Made by a program: the position numbers and the translations under genes. A DNA stretch of 29,289 nt. Origin: a virus. Below are positions 15,297 to 22,703 of the stretch, in pieces (position 1 is the first letter of the stretch; each line of letters opens with the position of its first letter). The stretch lies in the IMG/VR virus record IMGVR_UViG_3300025168_000441, positions 1 to 29,289 of that record. One strand, given 5' to 3'. A model generated the notes under the pieces. That model had not been told where the DNA came from and did not search any database. It saw only the letters and a program-made list of their open reading frames with translations.

Positions 15297-16243
15297 AGGT
15301 ATTAGTAACGGGTTGTGCTGGTTTTGTAGGATCACATCTTACAGAACATTTAGTTAATAAAGGGCACACTGTTTATGGTATAGATAATTTATTAACGGGA
15401 CAAGAAAAAAATGTAGGCAATATTCATAGATTTATTGCAGGAGATATATCTAATTCTTCTGATGTAAATAAGATAGATATGGGAGGTCCTATTGATTTAA
15501 TTTATAATTTAGCTTGTCCTGCAAGTCCTGATCACTACATAAAACATTCTATAAAAACTTTAGACACTTGTTATATGGGAACTAAAAATATTTTAGAGTT
15601 AGCTAAAAAACATAACTCAATAGTTATTCATACTTCTACATCAGAAGTATATGGTAACCCTGATCATACACCTCAAGAAGAAGATTATTACGGAAGCGTA
15701 AATTCTTTTGGACCAAGAGCGTGTTATGACGAGGGAAAGAGAGTGGCAGAAGCACTTATCTATGAATATGTTAGATTATATAAATTAGATATTAAAGTAG
15801 CTAGGTTATTTAATACTTACGGACCTCGTATGTCTGTTAACGATGGACGTGTCGTATCTAATTTTATATGTGCTGCATTACAAGATAAAGAATTATTACT
15901 TTATGGAAATGGTATGCAATCTCGTTCTTTTTGTTATATCTCTGATACAATACATGCTTTATTAGATTTAGCACAGACTTCTAAATTAAATAAACCTGTT
16001 AACATTGGTAATCCTGATGAGAAAAAAATATACAATATAGCAGAATTAATTATAAGAATGACTGAATCTAAATCAGGAATCATGACAGTAGCACATAAAA
16101 AAGATGATCCACTACAACGATGTCCTAATATAGAAAGAATTAATATGTTAATAGGCTGGCACCCTAAAGTAACATTATCAGAAGGGCTAGAGAAAACCAT
16201 AGAGTATTTTAGAAAATGTTTAACAGATCAAACACAAACGTAA
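15293..16243 (+). CDS. NAD-dependent sugar-nucleotide enzyme, UDP-glucuronate decarboxylase (UDP-xylose synthase)-like (316 aa)
   Basis: Extended short-chain dehydrogenase. The Rossmann glycine motif is TGCAGFVG (6-13), and the catalytic parts are HTSTSEVYG (113-121) and Tyr145-x-x-x-Lys149 in CYDEGKR. The blocks LACPASPDHYIKHSIKT, STSEVYGNP, CYDEGKRVAE, RLFNTYGPRM and VSNFICAALQ are those of the UXS/UDP-glucuronate decarboxylase branch rather than generic epimerases. UXS converts UDP-glucuronate to UDP-xylose, releasing CO2. Length is close to the usual ~310 aa. It is an auxiliary metabolic gene inside the replication operon, with ATGA overlap to the exonuclease. It may feed the DNA glycosyltransferase downstream or alter host surface sugars. 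Exact product is inferred. Confidence 0.85.
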   Translation: MKVLVTGCAGFVGSHLTEHLVNKGHTVYGIDNLLTGQEKNVGNIHRFIAGDISNSSDVNKIDMGGPIDLIYNLACPASPDHYIKHSIKTLDTCYMGTKNILELAKKHNSIVIHTSTSEVYGNPDHTPQEEDYYGSVNSFGPRACYDEGKRVAEALIYEYVRLYKLDIKVARLFNTYGPRMSVNDGRVVSNFICAALQDKELLLYGNGMQSRSFCYISDTIHALLDLAQTSKLNKPVNIGNPDEKKIYNIAELIIRMTESKSGIMTVAHKKDDPLQRCPNIERINMLIGWHPKVTLSEGLEKTIEYFRKCLTDQTQT

Positions 16244-17730
16244 TATTAGGTCCCCCGGGAACTGGTAAAACTACTTCATTACTTAATAAGCTTGAAGCTG
16301 AAATAGAGGGAGGAGTTAAACCTCGCACTATTGGTTTCGTTAGTTTTACTCGTAGAGCCATAAAAGAATCAAGAGAAAGAACTATTGACCGATTTGATAT
16401 AAATGAAGAAACAGATTTAGATTATTTTAGAACACTTCATAGTATTTGTTTTCGTTCTTTAGGATTAAATGGAGAACAAATATTTAAAGGAAGTCATGTT
16501 ACTGAGTTTAAAAAGCTTTTAAAAATAGACATGTCTGGTGGAATAGAAGAAGATGAAATAGTTACGTCAGGAATTAAAATAGGCGATAAGATGTTGTTTT
16601 GCGATCAATTAGCTAGAGCAATGATGAAACCTTTAAGAGATACTTGGAGAAATTTAGATTGTGAATACTCCTGGAAAGAACAAGAATTATTCTCAAATAC
16701 ATTTAGAAAGTTTAAAGAAAAAAGAGGTCTATCTGATTTTACTGATATGCTTATAACTTTCTTAAAAGATGGTGTAGCACCTCCATTAAAAGTTTTATTT
16801 GTTGACGAAGCACAAGATTTAACTATACTGCAATGGAAAGTAGTAAGTAAGTTAGTTGAGAATTGTGAGAGATTATATATTGCAGGAGATGATGATCAAA
16901 CTATTTATAAATGGGCAGGAGCAGATATTGATACATTTTTAAATCTTAAAGGCAATATTGAAGTGCTTCCTTATAGTTATAGGTTACCGTCTAAAGTTTA
17001 TGATTTAGCAATCGAAATTAGTTCACGTATAAAAAACAGGTTTGCAAAAGAGTGGAAAAGTAGAAAAGAAGAAGGCACTGTTAATTATGTATCTGCAGTA
17101 GAATATATAGACATGAAAAAAGGGTCATGGCTCATCCTATCTCGATATAATTATCAACTCTATGCTATACAAAAGTTTTTAAGAACTCAAGGATTTGTGT
17201 TTGAAAATAAGTACGGAGGGTTTAAAGCTAATAAACATGTTCAAGGAATTAGGGCATGGAAAAAATTAATGAATAAAGAAAAAATTGTATATGAAGAAAT
17301 AAAAAAACTATATTCTTGTTTACGTACAGGAAGTGGTATAGAAAGAGGATTTAAGAATTTAAAAACAGTTGATCAAAAAGAAGAATATAACTTAGAAAGT
17401 TTAAAAATGAGTCATGGATTAAAAGCTAAAGGTAGATGGCAAGAAGCATTAGAGATGATTCCAGAAGAAGATAAGTATTACTATGAAGCTTTAGAAAAAA
17501 CTGGAGATATAAATGAAGATAATCCAAGAATTAGATTAAGTACTATACATGGAAGTAAAGGAGCAGAAGCAGATAACGTAGTTTTACTTACCGATGTTTC
17601 TTATAAAACATGGAAAAATTTAGTTAAAGATGACGATGATGAGCATCGTGTTTTTTATGTTGGAATTACAAGAGTAAAAAATAATTTATTTATTGTAAAT
17701 CCTCAAACAGAATATAGTTATAGGATATAA
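16216..17730 (+). CDS. SF1 DNA helicase, UvrD/Rep-like (504 aa)
   Basis: Walker A LGPPGTGKTTS spans residues 11-21, the start is very close to it, and motif Ia is VSFTRRA. Walker B/DExx is FVDEAQDL (195-202), motif III is GDDDQTIYKW (~224-233), motif IV contains LSRYNYQ, motif V STIHGSKGAEADNVV and motif VI VFYVGITR. It is shorter than UvrD (~720 aa), with reduced 1B/2B inserts, as in phage Dda-like helicases. The start at 16216 overlaps the previous gene by 28 bases without a strong Shine-Dalgarno sequence. It translocates on single-stranded DNA and would unwind at forks or during recombination. Confidence 0.9.
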   Translation: MFNRSNTNVILGPPGTGKTTSLLNKLEAEIEGGVKPRTIGFVSFTRRAIKESRERTIDRFDINEETDLDYFRTLHSICFRSLGLNGEQIFKGSHVTEFKKLLKIDMSGGIEEDEIVTSGIKIGDKMLFCDQLARAMMKPLRDTWRNLDCEYSWKEQELFSNTFRKFKEKRGLSDFTDMLITFLKDGVAPPLKVLFVDEAQDLTILQWKVVSKLVENCERLYIAGDDDQTIYKWAGADIDTFLNLKGNIEVLPYSYRLPSKVYDLAIEISSRIKNRFAKEWKSRKEEGTVNYVSAVEYIDMKKGSWLILSRYNYQLYAIQKFLRTQGFVFENKYGGFKANKHVQGIRAWKKLMNKEKIVYEEIKKLYSCLRTGSGIERGFKNLKTVDQKEEYNLESLKMSHGLKAKGRWQEALEMIPEEDKYYYEALEKTGDINEDNPRIRLSTIHGSKGAEADNVVLLTDVSYKTWKNLVKDDDDEHRVFYVGITRVKNNLFIVNPQTEYSYRI

Positions 17731-17731
17731 A

Positions 17732-18406
17732 ATGAGTAGTGATCAGAGAATAGATTATTTAAATAGTTTTCAAAATAAAATAGATAGTGATATTTATAGT
17801 GAACCTAAATCTCAATTACATTATAGTGTAATAAAACCTCAAGCACAAAATTTTTTAAATCAATTTGGAATTAAAAAAGATAGTTCAGTAATTGACATTG
17901 GTTGTGGAGATGGATATTTCTTAGAATTATTACAAGAAAAAGGTTTTAAAAATATAGCAGGGTTAACTAAAGGTAAAGAAGATATTAAGAATTGTGCAGA
18001 TAAAGGAATAAAAAAAATATATAATACAGATATGACATTTACTCATATTAAAGAACAGTATGATGTTTTATGGTGTCGACATTGTCTTGAGCATAGCCCA
18101 TATCCTTATTTAACTTTACATGAATTTAATCGTTTAATTAAAATGAATGGCTATGCTTATATAGAAGTTCCTGAAGCTGAGGGATATGTTAAGCACGAGA
18201 ATAATGCAAATCATTACTCTATGTTAACGAAAAGAAATTGGGTATCTTTAATTTTACGTTGTGGATTTGATATAAATAAAATACAAGATATTGATTTAAG
18301 TATTAGAAATAAAAATTTTCAAGATGGACATCCCTATCCCGAGCAATGGTGGGCTTTTTATCTAACTAAAACAATTGATTTAAAATTTATGGAAGGAAAA
18401 ATATGA
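17732..18406 (+). CDS. class I SAM-dependent methyltransferase, substrate unknown (224 aa)
   Basis: SAM-binding motif I is VIDIGCGDGYF (53-63), and the post-motif region ends in DVLWCRHCLEHSPYPYLTLHEFNRLIKMNGY, the usual layout of Methyltransf_11/23-type enzymes. A VPEAEGYVKHE stretch follows, with NHYSMLTKRNW near the substrate side. The DPPY/NPPY motif of N6-adenine or N4-cytosine DNA methylases is absent, so it is not a classical DNA amino-methylase. Relatives act on sugars, lipids, small molecules or proteins. Placed between a helicase and the C5-cytosine methyltransferase (ATGA overlap), it may act on the modified base or its sugar, but this is conjecture. Confidence 0.8.
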   Translation: MSSDQRIDYLNSFQNKIDSDIYSEPKSQLHYSVIKPQAQNFLNQFGIKKDSSVIDIGCGDGYFLELLQEKGFKNIAGLTKGKEDIKNCADKGIKKIYNTDMTFTHIKEQYDVLWCRHCLEHSPYPYLTLHEFNRLIKMNGYAYIEVPEAEGYVKHENNANHYSMLTKRNWVSLILRCGFDINKIQDIDLSIRNKNFQDGHPYPEQWWAFYLTKTIDLKFMEGKI

Positions 18407-19461
18407 AAGCGATAGGAAGTTATATATTTGCTGGTGGATTCACTATCGGTGTTAAAAAACATTTTGATATTGAAGCACATTTAGAAGGTGATGGATATGG
18501 AGCTGATACATTTAGTTTAAATTATCCAGAAATACCAGTTTTTGTTGGTCCAGAAGATTGGCCTACAGAAAAATACAAAGATAAAATAGATTTTGTATAC
18601 GGTAATCCTCCATGTGCTCCCTGGAGTACATTAGGTTCGGGAAGTAAAGGTGCAGATGGTTGGAAAACTGACCCTCGTATTAGTTGTTGGAACGATGTAT
18701 TTTCTTTACTCTATAAAATAAAACCTAAAGCTTTAGCGATTGAGTCAGTTCCTCGTGTTTATGCAGAAACAGGAGGTAGACCAATGATAATGGATTTTAC
18801 TAGAAAAGCTAATGAAGAAGGATATGCAGTTACACATTTATTAATTGATGGGCAATATGCTGGACTTCCTCACTCAAGAAAAAGATTTTTCTTTATAGCA
18901 CATAAAGGAAATTTTAATCCTCCTGCTCCTAACTGGAATCCTTCACCAAGTGTGGGAGAAGTATTAGATGAATTAAAAGCAGATGGAATTGAAGCAGGGC
19001 ACACAGCAAGTTTAAGTGAAAGTGAAATGAAATTAACTAAACTAGCTAAACCTGGTGAATCATTAAGAAATATATGGGAAAGTCTAAATCCACCAGAAAC
19101 TTGGAAAAGGTCAACTAAAGGCCGTAAAGGAGTTATAGGCAGACCTCAATTTATGAAATGGAGATTAACTAGAGAACAGATAATGGGAGTTATTGCTGGA
19201 AGTTTTTCGATACATCCAGAAGAAGATAGGCTTTTAGGAATACAAGAATTATGTGCTTTCTCTGGCTATCCAACAGATTATAAATTTGCTGGAGCAAAAT
19301 CAGGGTGGCCTAGTTTATTAGCTAGAGGAGTAATGCCGCCAGTAGGTGAATGGGTAGCTAGAAATGTAAAAACAATGATTGAGTCAAATCAACCTTTCGA
19401 AGTTAACCACAAAATTATTGATTATCGTAAACCAACAACAGGAGATTTATTTAATGCTTAA
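18403..19461 (+). CDS. C5-cytosine DNA methyltransferase, divergent (352 aa)
   Basis: It transfers methyl from SAM to C5 of cytosine in DNA. Motif I is reduced to YIFAGGFTIG (7-16). Motif IV has the catalytic Cys71 in GNPPCAPWS. Motif VI is AIESVP (112-117), where the common ENV is ESV but Glu114 is kept. Motif VIII is GLPHSRKRFFF (154-164) and motifs IX/X include FSGYPTDYKF and LLARGVMPPVGEWVARN. No restriction partner is adjacent, so it is an orphan. It may protect phage DNA or alter regulation. It could also prime cytosines for further change. The mid-region between motifs VIII and IX (target recognition) is short. Confidence 0.85.
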   Translation: MKAIGSYIFAGGFTIGVKKHFDIEAHLEGDGYGADTFSLNYPEIPVFVGPEDWPTEKYKDKIDFVYGNPPCAPWSTLGSGSKGADGWKTDPRISCWNDVFSLLYKIKPKALAIESVPRVYAETGGRPMIMDFTRKANEEGYAVTHLLIDGQYAGLPHSRKRFFFIAHKGNFNPPAPNWNPSPSVGEVLDELKADGIEAGHTASLSESEMKLTKLAKPGESLRNIWESLNPPETWKRSTKGRKGVIGRPQFMKWRLTREQIMGVIAGSFSIHPEEDRLLGIQELCAFSGYPTDYKFAGAKSGWPSLLARGVMPPVGEWVARNVKTMIESNQPFEVNHKIIDYRKPTTGDLFNA

Positions 19462-19834
19462 AGATATTGAAGAATTCCATAAAAAATTTGGATTTAAAAA
19501 AAGACAAGGTATCAAAAATAATAAAGATTTGGTAGACTTTCGGATTAAATTCTTAGAAGAAGAATTAAGAGAATTTAAAGAAGCAATTAAAGAAGAAGAT
19601 GATGCAAAAGCATTAGATGCTTTAGTTGATTTAACTTATGTAGCTATAGGAACGGCTTATCTATTTGATTATCCTTTCTGGGTTGCATGGACAGAAGTAC
19701 AGAAAGCAAATATGGCAAAAGTAAGACAAGAAAGTGAACGTTCTAAATTTGATGTAACTAAACCTAAGGGTTGGAAAGCACCTAATATAGAGCAAGTTAT
19801 TCAAACATTTAAAAAGTGGAGTGCATGGTCATGA
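19454..19834 (+). CDS. MazG-like all-alpha NTP pyrophosphatase, possible dCTPase (126 aa)
   Basis: The ATG at 19454 is preferred to an upstream start deep inside the methyltransferase gene; GGAG lies ten bases before it. Metal-binding residues follow the all-alpha NTP-PPase pattern: Glu36/Glu37/Glu40 in FLEEELREF, and Asp55 and Asp59 in ALDALVDLTYVAIGTAY. The family includes MazG, HisE, dUTPases and T4 gp56 dCTPase-dUTPase. Members hydrolyse (d)NTP to (d)NMP and pyrophosphate. Next to a glycosyltransferase, kinase and dCMP hydroxymethylase, the best guess is removal of dCTP with supply of dCMP. Generic phage MazG house-cleaning remains possible. Confidence 0.75.
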   Translation: MLKDIEEFHKKFGFKKRQGIKNNKDLVDFRIKFLEEELREFKEAIKEEDDAKALDALVDLTYVAIGTAYLFDYPFWVAWTEVQKANMAKVRQESERSKFDVTKPKGWKAPNIEQVIQTFKKWSAWS

Positions 19835-20874
19835 AAGTATTAGTAACAGGATTTACTGCAAAAGGTATAGGTAGCGGTAAAAATGTATTAGAAATTGCAA
19901 CAGCAGCTAATTGTTTACCACGAGCATTAAGAGAATCTGGAATAGAAGTTGATCATAAACCAGTAACACCTGGAGACGATATATCAGAATACGATAAAGT
20001 AGTTGTATTTGCTTTTGCCCCTAATTCTTTACCTTCATCTTATTTATATGGAGGTCTTTATACTTTAATAAAAAGACCTGACGCATACATAGCATTAGAT
20101 GATTGGCAAACTAAAGATATAAAACAAGGGTGTGGTACTTTCGCACGTGATGGCCATTGGCGATTATGGAAAAGAGTAAGTAAAGCAGGTAACTCTGTAG
20201 GTAAAAAGTTCTTTCATGAAGCACAGCCATATAAAAAAGAAATGGAAGATTTAATTACTCAATTAGCTTTTGAAAAGTGGCCATATAAAGTTATAGCACC
20301 AGTTTATAATGGTGGAGACGTATCTCAACTAGGAATAGATTCCGAACAAATTATACCTTGGGACCCTACTCCTGTTACTGATAGTTATAAATCAGGAAGT
20401 ACATATAATCAATCTTTATTTGCAAGTATAAATAGTGTTCCTGAAGTTAAAGATAAGGAATGGATTATGGCTTCTTTAATTCAAAAACAGAGTTGGTTTA
20501 AAAGACAAAAATTTCAATGGCCCGTAACTTGTTATGGTAATCCAAATCTTGAACAGAGAAGATTAACTGAACCAGATTTATATAATGAATATTTAAGAGT
20601 GAGAGGAATATTAATACCTCCTCATTATCATACGATAAAAGGAAGTGGTTGGTGGAGAGTTCGTTATGGAATGATAGCAGACGCAGGTTGTATTGCTTAT
20701 GGAGAAATTGAAGAAACTAAATTATTTGGAGAATCATATCAAGTACCTTTATCGGATATAGAAAAAATGAATGATAAAGAATTAGATGATTTAGCTAAAA
20801 TTCAAAAAGAAGATTTTAATTCTACAGTATGGAATAAAAATAAGTTAAATACGTTTATAAGCGATTATTTTTAA
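19831..20874 (+). CDS. T4 beta-glucosyltransferase-like GT-B glycosyltransferase (347 aa), probably acts on DNA
   Basis: The ATG at 19831 gives the usual ATGA overlap; an upstream GTG is less likely. Length (347 aa) nearly equals that of T4 beta-glucosyltransferase (351 aa), and the order of elements agrees. An initial strand MKVLVTG is followed by a helix and then ESGIEVDHKPV. Next come DISEYDKVVVFAFA (52-63), AYIALDDWQ (85-93), a PYKVIAPVYNGGDVSQL stretch (151-167), and CYGNPN (234-239). The sequence then runs through ILIPPH to WWRVRYGMIADAGCIAYGE (274-292), which parallels the LRVWETMASDAVMLIDEE segment of T4. A C-terminal helix follows. Such enzymes add sugar to 5-hydroxymethylcytosine in DNA. 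The Glu of the T4 segment is not conserved at the same place. This is fold-level resemblance judged by eye. Confidence 0.65.
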   Translation: MKVLVTGFTAKGIGSGKNVLEIATAANCLPRALRESGIEVDHKPVTPGDDISEYDKVVVFAFAPNSLPSSYLYGGLYTLIKRPDAYIALDDWQTKDIKQGCGTFARDGHWRLWKRVSKAGNSVGKKFFHEAQPYKKEMEDLITQLAFEKWPYKVIAPVYNGGDVSQLGIDSEQIIPWDPTPVTDSYKSGSTYNQSLFASINSVPEVKDKEWIMASLIQKQSWFKRQKFQWPVTCYGNPNLEQRRLTEPDLYNEYLRVRGILIPPHYHTIKGSGWWRVRYGMIADAGCIAYGEIEETKLFGESYQVPLSDIEKMNDKELDDLAKIQKEDFNSTVWNKNKLNTFISDYF

Positions 20875-21479
20875 TGATAGATACATCAAATACAATAAAA
20901 GGAATTATCATAGTAGAGGGTGCAGATTGCACGGGTAAAACTACTTTAACAGATTTACTCCGTAAAAAATTTAAAGCACGTTATATGCATTTAAGAATCC
21001 ATAAGAAAATGGAAATATGGCATAGAGCAACTGTTCGTAGAGCAATAAGATTAGCTAAAGATGAGTTAGTTGTAATAGATAGACACTGGCCATCAGAAGA
21101 AGTTTATTCTTACGAAAGAGCAGATGGTCCCGAATACAATCCTACTAACCTGTATAAAAAATTAAAAAAAGCTAACACCTTATATGTATGGTGTGCGCCA
21201 GAAGATAGTGCTAGAGTTATAAAAGTACATAGAAAAAAGAAAGAAGAACGGCATGAAGAATATAGTGATATTACTCGAATTGTCGATAGATACAAACGTT
21301 CATGGTATGGTTTAAACTATGAACATGATAACTTTCTTAAATCTCTTGGAGAGTTAAGATGGCGAAAAAACTTCATACGATATGACGTTTTTAAAGAAGG
21401 TCATAAGATTGACGATAAGTCTTATGATATAATTAATCGACTACGATATTTAAGAGGAGAATCAGTATGGACGGTTTAG
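20874..21479 (+). CDS. deoxynucleoside monophosphate kinase, thymidylate-kinase-like (201 aa)
   Basis: P-loop GADCTGKTT (16-24). The DRH motif is VVIDRHWPSEEVYS (66-79), and a lid region is rich in Arg/Lys (VHRKKKEERHEEYSD). This matches thymidylate-kinase-like enzymes that phosphorylate dNMP to dNDP. A kinase is needed to return hydroxymethyl-dCMP to the triphosphate pool; T4 gp1 does this in T4, and this protein may be its functional counterpart. TAATG overlap with the glycosyltransferase and a 13-base overlap with the hydroxymethylase put it inside the modification operon. Base specificity cannot be read from the sequence. Confidence 0.8.
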   Translation: MIDTSNTIKGIIIVEGADCTGKTTLTDLLRKKFKARYMHLRIHKKMEIWHRATVRRAIRLAKDELVVIDRHWPSEEVYSYERADGPEYNPTNLYKKLKKANTLYVWCAPEDSARVIKVHRKKKEERHEEYSDITRIVDRYKRSWYGLNYEHDNFLKSLGELRWRKNFIRYDVFKEGHKIDDKSYDIINRLRYLRGESVWTV

Positions 21480-22267
21480 CAGCAGATAATGTTTGGAACG
21501 ATGCTATTTTAGACATTCAAAGTGGAATAGAATCCGCACCTCGTGGTATGAAAACACGAGAAAAAATTAATCATACAACGATGTGTGATATGAGATACCC
21601 TATCGTTACTAACACGAGAAGATTATTAGGCTATAAATTTATGGCACAAGAAGCTTATTGGATATTAAGTGGTGATAATAAATTAAGTACAATAGAACCT
21701 TACTCTAAGATGATTGGTAAATTTAGTGATGATAAGTATTTCTTTAGAGGTGCATATGGTCCTAAAATTATAGACCAACTTCAATATGTATGCAGATCAT
21801 TAAAAGAAGATAGAAACACGAGACAAGCAGTTATGAATATTTGGAGAGAAAGTCCTTACGATACTAACGACATACCTTGCACGGTATCTTTTCAGTTTTT
21901 AATTCGTCAAGATAAATTACATATTATAGCTAACATGAGGTCTAACGATTTATGGCTAGGTTGGCCTTATGATAATTTTAATTTTTCTATGCTTGGCGCA
22001 TACGTTGCTTTATTATTAAAAGACATTTATAATATAGAAGTAGGATTAGGAATAACGACTATTAATGCAGGGTCACGTCATCTATACGAACCTGATTTTG
22101 AGTCAGCAGATATGTGTACTCGTTCTAATTATGAAGATTATGTGAACTATAAACCATTGAATTTAAAGGATTATAACAGTGCATCTGATTTCGTAGCATT
22201 TTTAAAACATGCTAATCATATGGATTATAGTGGGTTTGGACATGAACTTTTCAGCAAGGCCGAGTAA
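21467..22267 (+). CDS. deoxycytidylate (dCMP) hydroxymethylase, thymidylate synthase superfamily (266 aa)
   Basis: AAGAGGAGAA ribosome-binding site seven bases before the ATG. The fold is that of thymidylate synthase: Glu62 in QEAYWIL, the Arg-rich NTRQAVMNIW (117-126), catalytic Cys138 in IPCTVSFQFLIR, NMRSNDLWLGWPYD (156-169) and NAGSRHLYEPDF (200-211). Three features match T4 gp42 rather than thymidylate synthase. Cys is followed by Thr, not His. The block reads NMRSND instead of the QRSxD type. Asp169 stands where thymidylate synthase has the Asn that selects uracil. Asp there is the known determinant for cytosine in dCMP hydroxymethylase. Expected reaction: dCMP + methylene-THF + water to 5-hydroxymethyl-dCMP. 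Confidence 0.85.
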   Translation: MDGLAADNVWNDAILDIQSGIESAPRGMKTREKINHTTMCDMRYPIVTNTRRLLGYKFMAQEAYWILSGDNKLSTIEPYSKMIGKFSDDKYFFRGAYGPKIIDQLQYVCRSLKEDRNTRQAVMNIWRESPYDTNDIPCTVSFQFLIRQDKLHIIANMRSNDLWLGWPYDNFNFSMLGAYVALLLKDIYNIEVGLGITTINAGSRHLYEPDFESADMCTRSNYEDYVNYKPLNLKDYNSASDFVAFLKHANHMDYSGFGHELFSKAE

Positions 22268-22703
22268 GCACGAAACTTTTTTAGACATCGCTAAGACTGT
22301 CTCGGAACAAGCAACATGCATCCGGCGTAACGTTGGATGTGTGTTAGTTAATTCTAAAAATCATATTCTTGCTACAGGGTATAATGGAGTTCCTGCAGGA
22401 GCAGTGCACTGTTTAGATTTACCATGTAGTGGAGCAGAGTTTCCATCAGGAGAAGGATTAAATTCTTGCGAAGCGATTCACGCAGAACAGAATGCATTAC
22501 TTCAATGTAAAGATATTTATGATATTGAAAAATGTTACTGCACAGTAAGTCCATGTATGACGTGTGTAAAATTATTATTAAATACTTCTTGTAGTATTTT
22601 AATTTTTCCTACTTTATATACAGACGTAGAACCATTAGAACTTTGGAAAAAATCAGAAAGAGAGTATATTATTTATGAACGACCTATTCAAACCCGCCAG
22701 TAA
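22242..22703 (+). CDS. deoxycytidylate (dCMP) deaminase (153 aa)
   Basis: The start at 22242 (MNFSARPSKHETFL) is chosen because the family usually begins shortly before the ATCIRRNVGCVLV block; an upstream ATG would add 11 residues and overlap more. Zinc ligands are His80 in CEAIHAEQNAL (with catalytic Glu82) and Cys105/Cys108 in SPCMTC. NILATGYNGVP-type residues (HILATGYNGVP) bind substrate. It converts dCMP to dUMP. In T4 it sits beside the hydroxymethylase in the same pathway network. The gene overlaps the hydroxymethylase by 26 bases and the polymerase by 29. Confidence 0.9.
   Translation: MNFSARPSKHETFLDIAKTVSEQATCIRRNVGCVLVNSKNHILATGYNGVPAGAVHCLDLPCSGAEFPSGEGLNSCEAIHAEQNALLQCKDIYDIEKCYCTVSPCMTCVKLLLNTSCSILIFPTLYTDVEPLELWKKSEREYIIYERPIQTRQ

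Noticed and set aside
19379-19453. Upstream extension of the MazG-like gene
   Set aside because: The extra codons lie within the C5 methyltransferase gene, lack a ribosome-binding site and do not resemble the family N-terminus.
21467-22267. Thymidylate synthase (thyA) annotation
   Set aside because: Asp169, NMRSND and PCT fit dCMP hydroxymethylase better than ThyA.
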